Positions 42,255 to 51,469 of a stretch of DNA of 64,000 nt are shown here, one piece after another. The translations under genes were made by a program, and so were the position numbers. Source of the stretch: Deinococcus hopiensis KR-140 (GTDB taxonomy: Bacteria; Deinococcota; Deinococci; Deinococcales; Deinococcaceae); assembly GCA_943327755.2 (NCBI GenBank), contig CALPYF020000001.1, positions 173,129 to 237,128 of the forward strand, written 5' to 3'. Each line of letters opens with the position of its first letter. Positions within the stretch are counted from its first letter, which is position 1. The notes under the pieces are model-generated. The model had not been told where the DNA came from. It ran no database searches and was given only the letters and a program-made list of their open reading frames with translations.

Positions 42255-42941
42255 TCACGCCGGGAGGGGCCCCTCCAGCGAGTCGGCCAGCACCGCGTGC
42301 CCCTCCTCGCGCGCGAAATCGGCGGCGCGGCGACCGTCCGCCGTGCGGGCGTCCGCGTCCGCGCCGTGCTGACGCAGGAACAGCGCCAGCCCCGCGTCGC
42401 CGTTCTGCGCGGCGGCCATCAGCGGCGTGAACTCGCCCTGCTGCGTGGCGTTCACGTCCGCGCCCGCCATGACCAGCGCCCGCGCCAGCGCCCCGTGCCC
42501 GCCCGCCACCGCCGAGTGCAGCGGCTGCACCCCCATCGCGTTGCGGCTGACCGCGTTCACGTCCGCGCCGCGCGACAGCAGCGCCTCGGCGACCCCCGCG
42601 TGTCCGAAGAACGCCGCGAGGCCCAGCGGACTGAACCCGTCCACGCTCACGCCGCCTACCAGCGCCGGGTCGGCGTTCAGTGAGCGCGTCAGGGCCGCCT
42701 CGTCCCCCAGGGCCGCCGCCTCGAATACGTTCAGTGGCGCGCCCAGCCCCACGAGCACACGCGCCATGTCCGGACGGCCGTAGTACACCGCGAACAGCAC
42801 CGGACTCACGCCCATCGGACTGGGCAGGCCCAGCAGCCCCGCGTCCCCGTCCACCAGGGCGCGCAGCAGCGCCTCGTCCCGCGTCTTGATCGCCAGGAAG
42901 AACGCCGCCTCGCGGTCCCCCACCGTTGCTCCGTCACTCAT
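42255..42941 (-). CDS. Ankyrin-repeat protein
   Basis: A 228-aa protein made of about six ankyrin repeats. Clear ones include GFSPLGLAAFFGHAGVAEAL, GVQPLHSAVAGGHGALARAL, FTPLMAAAQNGDAGLALFL and the final DGRRAADFAREEGHAVLAD. It is a protein-interaction scaffold with no enzymatic part. Start ATG 42941 has its own TACCCT box 6 nt upstream. It also overlaps, as ATGA, the stop of the small frameshifted gene upstream, so the two may have formed an operon. Confidence 0.88.
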   Translation of the reverse strand: MSDGATVGDREAAFFLAIKTRDEALLRALVDGDAGLLGLPSPMGVSPVLFAVYYGRPDMARVLVGLGAPLNVFEAAALGDEAALTRSLNADPALVGGVSVDGFSPLGLAAFFGHAGVAEALLSRGADVNAVSRNAMGVQPLHSAVAGGHGALARALVMAGADVNATQQGEFTPLMAAAQNGDAGLALFLRQHGADADARTADGRRAADFAREEGHAVLADSLEGPLPA

Positions 42942-43200
42942 GCGCCCAGGGTAGAGGGTCGGGCACTCAGCGTGTGGCCCTCGCCGTAATGCGGAGCGCA
43001 CAACCCCACCGTCAGGGGCGCGTCCGGCGCGGGCCAGCGCACCTCCCAGCGGGCGCCGTCCTCAATCAGCAGCAGCGTCAGGGCCAGCGTCCCGTCGGCC
43101 TGTCAGCACATTCGCCGTCGGGGGCGTCCAGCCACGCCAGCACCGCCCCGGACGGCAGACCCAGCGACTCCGGCGACACCTGAACCATAGAAGGAGGCAC
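42938..43200 (-). pseudogene. Frameshifted small gene upstream of ankyrin gene
   Basis: Frame A starts at GTG 43200 (VPPSMVQVSPESLGLPSGAV), reads to DAPDGECADRP and stops at TGA 43080-43078. From about 43107 a second frame, ADGTLALTLLLIEDGARWEV, continues to LCAPHYGEGHTLSARPSTLGA and stops in the ankyrin ATGA overlap. Joined, they give an ~86-aa protein. The change needs a single-base indel near 43102-43110. TAGCGT lies 5 nt before the GTG. It may be a real mutation, a sequencing error or programmed frameshifting; no slippery heptamer is evident. Confidence 0.65.
42948..42953 (-). promoter_or_regulatory. Leaderless -10 box of ankyrin gene
   Basis: TACCCT on the minus strand, 6 nt before the ATG at 42941; it lies within the frameshifted gene. 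Confidence 0.45.
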
Positions 43201-43251
43201 GCCCCACGCTACGGGACGTGCCACGGCGGCGGCATCCGCCAGGTGGCGCAC

Positions 43252-43698
43252 CTACCGGTGATCCACGATAGCCAGCGGCTGCTTTGGCGTCAGGGTGATC
43301 TGCCCGGGCACCGCCTCGAAGGTGAACCGCATGCTGCCGAGCGGCACGGTCCCCAGGTGACGCGGGTTGAGGGACGTGGCGAGCGCCCGCAGCGGCCCAG
43401 CATCCCCGGAGAGCATGATGCGCTGCACGGCACGGTCCGGGCTGACGAGGATGTTGACGAATCCGAAGTTGCTGGCCGGTGCAGTGACGCAGGAGTTTCT
43501 GAATTCCTGGGTGTACACGTAGATTCTGGGTTGTCCCTGACTGCCGGTTTTCCGCAGGGTCGTCACGTCCAGCGGCGCGTGCAGTGAGGACTGAAGCCAG
43601 TCCGCGAAGGCGTAGCAGTCGGGTGCCGGGGCGGCGCTGGAGGTCGGCAGACTCCAGGTCAGAACGCCCAGCAGGGGCAGGAGTGCGGGGCGTGGCAT
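43252..43698 (-). CDS. Small secreted protein (148 aa)
   Basis: A 148-aa exported protein with signal peptide PALLPLLGVLTWSLPTSSAA, cleaved around 23. The mature part has two cysteines (PDCYAFADWLQ and RNSCVTA) that could form a disulphide, and a beta-rich C-terminus. No family recognised. ATG 43698 follows TAAGGT (43705-43710, minus) by 6 nt. Confidence 0.75.
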   Translation of the reverse strand: MPRPALLPLLGVLTWSLPTSSAAPAPDCYAFADWLQSSLHAPLDVTTLRKTGSQGQPRIYVYTQEFRNSCVTAPASNFGFVNILVSPDRAVQRIMLSGDAGPLRALATSLNPRHLGTVPLGSMRFTFEAVPGQITLTPKQPLAIVDHR

Positions 43699-43798
43699 AC
43701 CGCCACCTTACGACGCGCGTGATCCGCGGGCGCGCTCATCTGCGCATGTAGAGGGGCGGGAGGCTCCCTGTGGCCCCCGCCCCCGGTCTGGCGCAGTG

Positions 43799-44971
<1,173 letters not shown>

Positions 44972-44977
44972 GCCCGG

Positions 44978-44983
44978 AGAATA
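44978..44983 (-). promoter_or_regulatory. Leaderless -10 box of thiolase gene
   Basis: TATTCT on the minus strand, 6 nt before the ATG at 44971. Confidence 0.6.
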
Positions 44984-45068
44984 ACGGGCGTTCGTTCCAG
45001 CGGCGGGTCACCGGAGTGGGAACGGGGGAGGGCAGGTCTGCTTGACGCTTCACAGTCCAGCAGTCATA

Positions 45069-45097
45069 TTGAAAAACGATAATATCGAAGATCGATA
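45069..45097 (+). promoter_or_regulatory. Promoter/operator of the DUF2975-XRE operon
   Basis: Three CGATA half-sites alternate: CGATA (45077-45081), inverted TATCG (45083-45087) and CGATA (45093-45097). They form CGATAATATCG and TATCGAAGATCGATA. TTGAAA (45069-45074) is a possible -35 box. The site overlaps the promoter of an operon that ends in its own XRE regulator, so feedback repression is likely. Confidence 0.65.
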
Positions 45098-45112
45098 AAT
45101 CCTGGAGGCCCC

Positions 45113-45751
45113 ATGCTGACCCCCGCCCGCGCCCAGACCATCCTGACCTACCTGATCACCACCATGATGATCCTGACCATGCTGTTCCTGATGGTCAGCC
45201 TGATCATTCCTGCAGTGCAGGCCACGCTCAGCCTGACCATCCCACTGAACACCACGTTGAATCTGTCGGGCGCCCGGTACGATCTCGCCAGCTTCCACCT
45301 GCCTCTGGACGACCTGCCGGGCTGGGTGAGACTCACCTGCCTCGCTGCCTTCTCCCTGCTCCTGGTGGGCGTGACCGGCCTGCTGTGGCGCGCCCGGCAG
45401 TTCACGCGCCGCCTGCTGAGTGACCCGTTCCACCCCGACAACGCTCGCGACCTGACCCTCACCGCCCGGCTGGCCCTGATCGGGCAGGTGTTTGCCGTGC
45501 TGCAACCCTTGCTGAACAGTTGGATGACTGCTCGTATCCAACCGCTTGAGGCCCTGCGCCGCCACTTGCCCGAGGAGGCCGTGGTGCTGGGGAATACCGT
45601 CAACACCAGTCTCTTCAGCCTGTTCGGAGTGAACCTCACGCCCCTCTTGATCGCTGCGGTCTGCGTGCTGTTCGCGGCTGCCCTCACCCAGGCGGCGCAC
45701 ATCCGCGAGCAGGAACGGCAACTGCGCGCCGAACAGGAGCTCACCGTATGA
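45113..45751 (+). CDS. DUF2975-like membrane protein
   Basis: A 212-aa inner-membrane protein with four hydrophobic helices (around 8-35, 82-103, 118-140 and 178-200) and a loop of ~45 residues after helix 1. The short element RRLLSDPFHPDNARDL between helices 2 and 3 is the DUF2975 pattern (NPFxxxNxxxL). In other bacteria such proteins sit next to a YozG-type Cro/CI regulator, as here. ATG 45113 has GGAGG at 4 nt. It starts a four-gene operon with ATGA overlaps. Confidence 0.8.
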   Translation: MLTPARAQTILTYLITTMMILTMLFLMVSLIIPAVQATLSLTIPLNTTLNLSGARYDLASFHLPLDDLPGWVRLTCLAAFSLLLVGVTGLLWRARQFTRRLLSDPFHPDNARDLTLTARLALIGQVFAVLQPLLNSWMTARIQPLEALRRHLPEEAVVLGNTVNTSLFSLFGVNLTPLLIAAVCVLFAAALTQAAHIREQERQLRAEQELTV

Positions 45752-46248
45752 CCCCGTCCCGGCACACCCTGAATGCCCTGCTGCTGATCCTGACCGTCCC
45801 TACCGTCCTGAACCTGATCGGCCTGGGAGTCCTGATGCTCGCCGCCCTGGCGTTCATCACCCAGGATCTGCGCGTCAGCGCCGCGCTGGGCCTTTGGGCC
45901 GGGGTCAGTTTCGCCGGGTACTGGCACCTGAACCGCGCCATTCAGGCCGCGCGCCGGGGCGGTCCGCTGCACGGTGACGTCAGCGAGGAACTGTTCCGCG
46001 CCGGGCAGCGCCTCTTCTGGAGCACCCTGCTGGGGACCCCCCTGTCGCTGGCCGCCGTGTGGCGCATGGCGCCCGACCTGGGTCTGACCGTGGACCGCTC
46101 GACCGGCGCGCTGCTGGGCGTCCTGCTCAGCCCCGAGCTGCTGCTCGGTACTCTGGTGTCACTGGCGCTGCCGCTGCTGCTCATGGCGCTCTCCGGCTGG
46201 CTGGACGAGGGGCGCGCCAGCCTGGACCGCCAGAGGACGACCATATGA
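45748..46248 (+). CDS. Membrane protein in DUF2975-XRE operon (166 aa)
   Basis: A 166-aa protein with four hydrophobic segments (about 9-35, 42-58, 98-112 and 130-150) and a cytosolic connector (ARRGGPLHGDVSEELFRAGQRLFW) between segments 2 and 3. That connector position matches the DUF2975 motif region, so it may be a diverged paralogue of its neighbour. The start shares ATGA (45748-45751) with the previous stop; the next gene overlaps the same way. Not otherwise recognised. Confidence 0.75.
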   Translation: MTPSRHTLNALLLILTVPTVLNLIGLGVLMLAALAFITQDLRVSAALGLWAGVSFAGYWHLNRAIQAARRGGPLHGDVSEELFRAGQRLFWSTLLGTPLSLAAVWRMAPDLGLTVDRSTGALLGVLLSPELLLGTLVSLALPLLLMALSGWLDEGRASLDRQRTTI

Positions 46249-46676
46249 CCCTGACCACGCTGCTCCGCGCCCGCGCCCTGACGCGCCTCGAACGCCTGTG
46301 CCAGTTGGGCCTGCTGCTCGGCACGGGCGCGCTGATCTACGGCGTGACCCGGCGGGGCTGGTCCGCGTTGCCCCAGATGCTCCTGGGAAGTCTCCCGGGC
46401 GCGCTGGCCCTGCTGTTCCTGTGGCGGGCTGCCCGCGCCAGCCGGCAGGGCAACCTGAGCGTCATTCCGCGAGAGGTCGCGCTGGCGGGTGTGGCGCTGC
46501 TGGCCGGGCAGGTCGTTCCGGGCCTGCTGCCGCTGGTCACCCCCGATCCACTGCTGCTCGCCAGCAGCGCTGGACTGCTCGTGTTTTCAAGCCTGCCCGG
46601 CGTGGGTCTGCTGGCGTTCGCGGCAGTGCTGAACGTCACGTTCCAGGTGCTGCGCGACGAGGAGCTGACGGTCTGA
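46245..46676 (+). CDS. Membrane protein in DUF2975-XRE operon (143 aa)
   Basis: A 143-aa protein with four predicted helices and a connector SRQGNLSVIPREVALAG. It resembles its two upstream neighbours in layout, which suggests repeated duplication of a DUF2975-like unit, perhaps forming a hetero-oligomer. It starts with an ATGA overlap (46245-46248) and ends 1 nt before the regulator gene. Its last residues (VLRDEELTV) resemble the end of the first membrane protein (AEQELTV). Confidence 0.75.
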   Translation: MTLTTLLRARALTRLERLCQLGLLLGTGALIYGVTRRGWSALPQMLLGSLPGALALLFLWRAARASRQGNLSVIPREVALAGVALLAGQVVPGLLPLVTPDPLLLASSAGLLVFSSLPGVGLLAFAAVLNVTFQVLRDEELTV

Positions 46677-46677
46677 C

Positions 46678-46905
46678 ATGCCCATCCGCGTGCACCTCGA
46701 CGACCTGCTGACCCAGCGGGGCATGACCCTGTCGGAGCTCTCGTCGCGGGTGGGGATCACCCTGGCGAACCTCAGCATCCTGAAGACCGGGAAGGCCCGC
46801 GCGGTGCGCTTCAGCACCCTGGACGCCCTGTGCCGCGCGCTGGACTGTCAGCCGGGCGACCTGCTGCGCTGGGAGGACGGCCCCCCCGACCCCGACGGGA
46901 CGTAG
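46678..46905 (+). CDS. YozG-like Cro/CI (XRE) regulator
   Basis: A 75-aa single-domain HTH protein: VHLDDLLTQRGMTLSELSSRVGITLANLSILKTGKARAVRFSTLD continuing to LCRALDCQPGDLLRW. The recognition helix is TLANLSILKTGKA. It lacks any ligand domain, so membrane partners may control it. It is the last gene of the membrane-protein operon, 1 nt after the previous stop, and is the obvious ligand of the CGATA repeats at 45077-45097. Confidence 0.9.
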   Translation: MPIRVHLDDLLTQRGMTLSELSSRVGITLANLSILKTGKARAVRFSTLDALCRALDCQPGDLLRWEDGPPDPDGT

Positions 46906-46920
46906 GCCCCGGCGTGGGGG

Positions 46921-47511
46921 TCAGTGGACGTCGGCGACGCTCTCCAGCAGGTCGGCGAGCTGCTCCTTGGCGCGGAACACGCGGCTCTTGGCCGTGCCGA
47001 CCGCCACGCCCTGAATCTGCGCGATCTCGTCGTAACTGAGGTCCTCGACGAAGCGCAGCACGACCGCCTCGCGGTACTCGTGCGGCAGCTGGGACAGGGC
47101 GCGCTGCACGCGGTCCTGCGCGTCGGCACTCTCGGCGGCCTGCACGGGCGAGCGGCGCTCGCTGGTCACCTCGAAGCCCACGTCCTCGCGGGCCTGCTCC
47201 AGCGAGAAGCGCTGCAACTGCTTGCGGCGGTGCGATTCGATCTGCGTGTTGCGCGCCACCTGATACAGCCACGGCAGCACCCGCTCCCCGGCGCGGAACG
47301 TGCGGATGCTGCGCCACGCGCGGTAGAAGACCTCCTGCGTCAGGTCCAGCGCGTCCTCGCTGTTGCCTTCCAGGCGGTACAGGTAGCCGTACATGCGGCC
47401 CTCGTACTCCTGCACGAACTCGAACCAGGCCTGCTCCTCACCCGCGCACAGGCGCCCATACAGCTCTGGGGAGATCACGTCGGGAAGGGAGGGCTCGGTC
47501 GGGAGGGTCAC
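46921..47511 (-). CDS. ECF-type RNA polymerase sigma factor
   Basis: A 196-aa sigma-70-family factor of the ECF group. Region 2 is DLTQEVFYRAWRSIRTFRAGERVLPWLYQVARN (residues ~55-88). Region 4 is LSQLPHEYREAVVLRFVEDLSYDEIAQIQGVAVGTAKSRVFRAKEQL (~138-185). There is no region 3 and no extra domain. An anti-sigma gene would usually be next to it, but the neighbours are convergent XRE and divergent FUN14 genes, so its control is unclear. GTG 47511 has AGGG at 4 nt upstream and a TATGGT box ~10 nt before it. Confidence 0.92.
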   Translation of the reverse strand: MTLPTEPSLPDVISPELYGRLCAGEEQAWFEFVQEYEGRMYGYLYRLEGNSEDALDLTQEVFYRAWRSIRTFRAGERVLPWLYQVARNTQIESHRRKQLQRFSLEQAREDVGFEVTSERRSPVQAAESADAQDRVQRALSQLPHEYREAVVLRFVEDLSYDEIAQIQGVAVGTAKSRVFRAKEQLADLLESVADVH

Positions 47512-47596
47512 GGTGCCCTACACCATACCGCGCCTCGCCCCGGCGCGCCCTCCGCCTTTCGGCGCAGCCGTCCCGGCGCGCTAGGATGCGCGCACC

Positions 47597-47974
47597 TTGA
47601 GCGTCACCGGTTCACTCTTCAGTCTGCTGGCCAGCACGGCGCCCGCCCCGGCGGGCTTCGCGGACGCCCTGAAACCCCTGCTGCCCGACCTGAGCGTCGG
47701 CGCGCTGCTGGGCTTCGCGACGGGCGTCGCCCTGAAACACATCGGCCGCTGGGCGCTGGTGGGGCTGGGCGTGCTGTTCATCACGGTGCAGGTCCTCGCG
47801 TACTTCGATCTGGTCAGCGTGAACTGGTTGCGCGTGCAGGCTCTGGCCGAGCCGTGGCTGGCGCAGGGCCGCGAGAACGGCGGCGCGTGGCTGACCCGCC
47901 TACTAACCGCGAACCTGCCCTTTGCCGGGGCGTTCACGGCGGGCCTGCTGCTGGGCCTGCGCGCCCGCGTCTGA
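47597..47974 (+). CDS. FUN14-family membrane protein
   Basis: A 125-aa protein with three hydrophobic segments and the FUN14 pattern: SVGALLGFATGVALKHIGRWALVGLGVLFITVQVLAYF (residues ~35-70), then VNWLRVQA and a final Gly-rich helix (AFTAGLLLGLRARV). FUN14 proteins are small integral membrane proteins whose bacterial role is unknown. Start is TTG 47597, the only initiator that keeps the N-terminus. TAGGAT lies 9 nt upstream, slightly farther than other leaderless boxes, so the start could be a little off. Confidence 0.83.
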   Translation: MSVTGSLFSLLASTAPAPAGFADALKPLLPDLSVGALLGFATGVALKHIGRWALVGLGVLFITVQVLAYFDLVSVNWLRVQALAEPWLAQGRENGGAWLTRLLTANLPFAGAFTAGLLLGLRARV

Positions 47975-48051
47975 TCCGGATGCCGATTGAATGGGGTGCA
48001 GAACCCGTTCACTCCGCGTGGAGCGAGCAGGAAACAAACGGAATCCGTCTG

Positions 48052-48091
48052 GCAATAATAAACCGCCCCGGCACCTGGGTGACCGGGGCGG
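48052..48091 (-). terminator. Rho-independent terminator of foldase gene
   Basis: On the minus strand CCGCCCCGG pairs with CCGGGGCGG (48063-48091) and is followed by TTTATTATT (complement of 48054-48062). Confidence 0.85.
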
Positions 48092-48107
48092 AGCAGGGCG
48101 GAGAGGC

Positions 48108-50000
48108 TTACTTGTCGGCGGGGGGGGCGCTGGTGGCGCTGCCGTCCGTCTTGGGAGTGGTCGCCGCGCCGTCCGTCTGGCCGTCGGTGCTGTCCTTGGC
48201 GGGCGTGGCGGGCGTCTTGGGCGCCGCGGCGGCCACGCGCTTCTCCTGCGCGGCCAGCACGGTCTTCAGGTTGTCGGTGGGCTTGAGGGTCTTCACCTGG
48301 GCGTCCAGGAAGGTCTGGCCCTCACTGCTCTTCTTCTGGCCCAGCACGACCGGCTCGATCTGGTCGCGCACCTCGGCGAAGCTCTTGGTCTCGGCGGGCT
48401 TCAGGTCGGTGACGTACAGCACCGAGTAGCGGTCGCCGACCTTCACGACGTCGCTCAGGCTGCCGTCGGCGGCGTCCTTGAGGGACTTGGCGGCGAACAC
48501 GGCGGCGTTCAGTTCCTCACTCAGCTTGCCGTCCCCGGCGGTGACGGTGCCGCGCTCGCTGACGGTGCCGCCGGCCTTGCTGGCCGCCGAGACGAAGTCG
48601 CCACGGGTGTAGCTGCCCCGGAAGGCCACGGCCTTGGCCTGGTCCTTGAAGCTGGCCTCGCTGACCGCCGCGCTGGCGGGCGATTCGAACTGGGCCTTGT
48701 TCTCGGTGTAGTACGCCTGCAGGTCCGCGTCGGTGACCTTTGCGTTCCGCGCGCCGTACGCGGCGACGCCCTGCGCGATCTCCTGGCGGGTGCCGACGAG
48801 GTTCAGCTTCAGGCGCTCGGCGATGGTGGGCGCGCCGTACCCCTGGATGATCTGCTGCACGACCTGCGGTTTCAGGATGCCGTTCACGAGCTGCGAGGCC
48901 TGCTCGGCGGGCACCTGCTGCAGCAGGCTGGCGAACTGCTGGTTCTGCACGACCTGTTCGATCACCTGCGAGTAGCGGACGTTCTGCCCGGCGACGGTGG
49001 CGACGGTGGGATCCTCGACCTTCCAGTTCAGGTCCTTGAACTCGATCTTGGCGTCCTTGCGCAGACCCTCGACCCAGGCTTCCACGGCGGCGTTCTGCTT
49101 GCTGGCGTTCACGGCGGTGGCCACGTCGCTCTTGGCCTCCGCGAAGGGCTTGGCGCTGGGGGCGAGATACTTCTCGACCTTCACGATGTAGAACTTCCCG
49201 CCGCTTTCCACGACGTCGGTCAGGCCGCCGTCTTTCAGGGCGAAGGCGGCCGCGCCGACCTCGCTGGGCAGCGCCACCTGCGCCACGGGGCGCGGCGCGC
49301 CGTTCTCGATGGGGCCCAGGGCGCCGCCCCGGTCCTTGAACTCGGTGCTGTTGGCGCCCGCGAGCTGCGCGAAGTCCGCGCCGCCCCGGAGCTGCTTCAG
49401 GAGGTCCGCGGCCTTGGCCTTGTCCGCCACGACGATCTGACGGCCCTGGATGCGCGCGTCCGTCTGGTACTTCTCCTGGTTCAGGTCGTAGTACGCCTGG
49501 AGTTCCGCGTCGGTCGCGGCGGGCACGCCCTTCTTGATCTCGTCGACCCGGCGTTCGATGGCGAGGCTCTGGCGCACCTGCTTGCGGTAGTCGCTGTCGG
49601 TCAGGCCCACGCCCTGCAGCGCGTCCGTCCAGGCCTTGTTGTCGGTCAGGTTGTTCTGCGCGCGGACTTCCTTCACCTTGGCGTCCACGTCGCCGCGGCT
49701 GACCTTGATGTCCTTCACGGCGTTCGACACGAGCGTCTGGTCGATCTGCTGCGCGACCACGTAGGTCTTGAAGTCGTCGCCGAGCACGCCGGTGTCGGTG
49801 CTGCTCAGCACCTGGTTGCCGCGCTTGGCGGCCTCGAGCTGCTCGACGGTGACGGTCGTGCCGTTCACGGTCAGGGCGGGCGTGCCGGTCTGCTTGTTGA
49901 ACAGGCTGCCGAGGTTCGGGGTGAACTGGTAGGCCATGCCGACCACGAGCAGCAGGGCCAGGACGCCCATCAGGACGTTCACGAGTTTCTTCTTGTTCAC
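48108..50000 (-). CDS. SurA/PpiD-like peptidyl-prolyl isomerase
   Basis: A 630-aa membrane-anchored periplasmic foldase. One N-terminal transmembrane anchor (LVNVLMGVLALLLVVGMAYQF) precedes a SurA_N-like helical chaperone segment (~40-165). A parvulin domain at ~180-275 shows IQGRQIVVADKAKAADLLKQL and GALGPIENG. A second parvulin-like region (~480-580, with VGDRYSVLYVTDLKPAETKSFAEVRDQI) follows. A low-complexity Ala/Thr/Pro tail ends the chain. Start GTG 50000 is supported by AAGGAG 5 nt upstream. The divergent tRNA-Arg promoter (-35) lies next to the ribosome-binding region. Confidence 0.9.
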   Translation of the reverse strand: MNKKKLVNVLMGVLALLLVVGMAYQFTPNLGSLFNKQTGTPALTVNGTTVTVEQLEAAKRGNQVLSSTDTGVLGDDFKTYVVAQQIDQTLVSNAVKDIKVSRGDVDAKVKEVRAQNNLTDNKAWTDALQGVGLTDSDYRKQVRQSLAIERRVDEIKKGVPAATDAELQAYYDLNQEKYQTDARIQGRQIVVADKAKAADLLKQLRGGADFAQLAGANSTEFKDRGGALGPIENGAPRPVAQVALPSEVGAAAFALKDGGLTDVVESGGKFYIVKVEKYLAPSAKPFAEAKSDVATAVNASKQNAAVEAWVEGLRKDAKIEFKDLNWKVEDPTVATVAGQNVRYSQVIEQVVQNQQFASLLQQVPAEQASQLVNGILKPQVVQQIIQGYGAPTIAERLKLNLVGTRQEIAQGVAAYGARNAKVTDADLQAYYTENKAQFESPASAAVSEASFKDQAKAVAFRGSYTRGDFVSAASKAGGTVSERGTVTAGDGKLSEELNAAVFAAKSLKDAADGSLSDVVKVGDRYSVLYVTDLKPAETKSFAEVRDQIEPVVLGQKKSSEGQTFLDAQVKTLKPTDNLKTVLAAQEKRVAAAAPKTPATPAKDSTDGQTDGAATTPKTDGSATSAPPADK

Positions 50001-50029
50001 TTGATCTCCTTCATGCGAAGTGCTAGGGT
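50001..50029 (+). promoter_or_regulatory. Promoter of tRNA-Arg
   Basis: TTGATC (50001-50006) and TAGGGT (50024-50029) have a 17-bp spacer, 12 bp before the mature tRNA; it abuts the divergent foldase start. Confidence 0.6.
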
Positions 50030-50040
50030 ACCGGAGCTCT

Positions 50041-50117
<77 letters not shown>

Positions 50118-50128
50118 CACACTGAACG

Positions 50129-50151
50129 CCACCCCTCGGGGTGGTGTTTTT
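50129..50151 (+). terminator. Terminator of tRNA-Arg
   Basis: CCACCCC (50129-50135) pairs with GGGGTGG (50138-50144), followed by TGTTTTT. Confidence 0.8.
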
Positions 50152-50332
50152 CGTTCAGGACGCGGACGTCCCCGGCAGTTGTCTGGAAGCGCACGCGCCG
50201 GATTCTAGCACGCAGAATTAAGCGGGCGTGAAGAAAGAAAGGGCGTGCTGGACAGTGTTTTGGTGTAGGCGGCCGGCCGTGCATGAAGGCGTGAGCCGCC
50301 CCCCGACCGGTGCCCGGCCGCGCCGCAGCCTG

Positions 50333-50338
50333 TACCCT
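50333..50338 (+). promoter_or_regulatory. Leaderless -10 box of SIS-domain gene
   Basis: TACCCT, 7 nt before the ATG at 50346. Confidence 0.55.
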
Positions 50339-50345
50339 GGAGGGC

Positions 50346-51341
50346 ATGAGCACCCACCTCCTGACCCTGCTTGAAACGCTGCCCGGCAGCTACAGCGGCC
50401 CCACCCGCCCCGAGGAGGCCCCCTACGGCCTCGTCGGCAGCGGCGAGGGCACCCTGGCGGCGCACCTCGCGCAGACGCTCGTGGCGAGCAGCCTCACCCG
50501 CAGCGGCACCCAGTTCGTCCTGAGCAGCCCCGACGCCGCCGCCCTCGCCACCGACTACGCCGACCTCGCCAGCGTCGCGGGCGCGCAGGTGCGCCGCGTC
50601 GCCACCGGCGGCACCCCCGAGGAGATCGACACCCTGGTCCCCGGCGGGCCGCTCGCCACGTACCACTTCGCGCAGTTCGTCGCCCACGCCACGGGCCACA
50701 GCGAGGACGCCCAGGCCGCCGACGCCCTGCTGGGCGACCTCGCCGCCCGCTGCGCCCCGCACGTCACGGACAACAACCCCGCCCGCGACCTCGCCTGGAG
50801 CCTGTGGGGCCGCACGCCGCTGCTGCTCGCCGCGCCTGACGCGGACGCCCTGCCGCACGCGTGGCAGCAGCTGCTGGCCCGCACCGGCAAGACCCTCAGC
50901 GTGCCCCTGATCGGCGATCCCCTGCCCCTGGTGACCGGCGCGTTCGAGGCGCAGCACGAGAAGGGCGACGCCAAGGTGGCCGTGATCCTCGGCGACGCCG
51001 ACGACACCCTGCTGCTCGCGCGCGAGGTGCTCGAATCCCGCATCGATGAGATCATCCACGTGCCCTACCCGGACGGCGCCGTCGGCTACCCGGCGCAGCT
51101 GGCCCTGTGGTACTTCGGCGCGTGGGTGGCCGCGTACCTCGCCGAACGCTACGGCGCGTCCGCCGCCGACCAGCCCGTCCTGGCCCGCGCGCAGGGCGTC
51201 ATGAGCGGCGAGGACCGTGAACAGGCGCGCCTGGCCGCGCCCCGCGACGACCTGCGCCGCACGAACGTCGTCAAGGACTGGGCCGACGACCAGGACCTGG
51301 ACGACGTGGAACTCGACGAGGACGGGGACGACGAGGAGTGA
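50346..51341 (+). CDS. SIS-domain phosphosugar isomerase-like protein
   Basis: A 331-aa protein resembling the bifunctional phosphoglucose/phosphomannose isomerase-like group. The N-terminal half has a degenerate SIS fold (YGLVGSGEGTLAAHLAQTL, VLSSPDAAALATDYADLA). The C-terminal half (TGAFEAQHEKGDAKVAVILG with DEIIHVPYPDGAVGYPAQLALWYFGAWVAAYLAERYG) looks like the bacterial PGI C-terminal domain. Catalytic residues are not certain. The acidic tail DDQDLDDVELDEDGDDEE is probably disordered. ATG 50346 is 7 nt after TACCCT. A terminator follows at 51405. Confidence 0.7.
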   Translation: MSTHLLTLLETLPGSYSGPTRPEEAPYGLVGSGEGTLAAHLAQTLVASSLTRSGTQFVLSSPDAAALATDYADLASVAGAQVRRVATGGTPEEIDTLVPGGPLATYHFAQFVAHATGHSEDAQAADALLGDLAARCAPHVTDNNPARDLAWSLWGRTPLLLAAPDADALPHAWQQLLARTGKTLSVPLIGDPLPLVTGAFEAQHEKGDAKVAVILGDADDTLLLAREVLESRIDEIIHVPYPDGAVGYPAQLALWYFGAWVAAYLAERYGASAADQPVLARAQGVMSGEDREQARLAAPRDDLRRTNVVKDWADDQDLDDVELDEDGDDEE

Positions 51342-51342
51342 A

Positions 51343-51460
51343 TGGGGAGTAGGCAGTGGGTCGGGCGTCTGACCCGCCCCCGCTGAAGCCCCCAGACAGA
51401 GAAGCAGGGAGCGAAGGCGAGTGCCGACGCTCCCTGTTTTCGCTGTTCCCACTCCCCACA
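51343..51460. repeat. GGGGAGTRGG repeat bracket around terminator
   Basis: TGGGGAGTAGGCAGTGGG after the SIS stop and CCCACTCCCCA at 51449-51459 are inverted relatives of the strings after tdh and after the Lrp gene. Confidence 0.4.
51405..51440 (+). terminator. Rho-independent terminator of SIS-domain gene
   Basis: CAGGGAGCG (51405-51413) pairs perfectly with CGCTCCCTG (51428-51436), followed by TTTT. Confidence 0.85.
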
Positions 51461-51469
51461 ACCCAGAAT

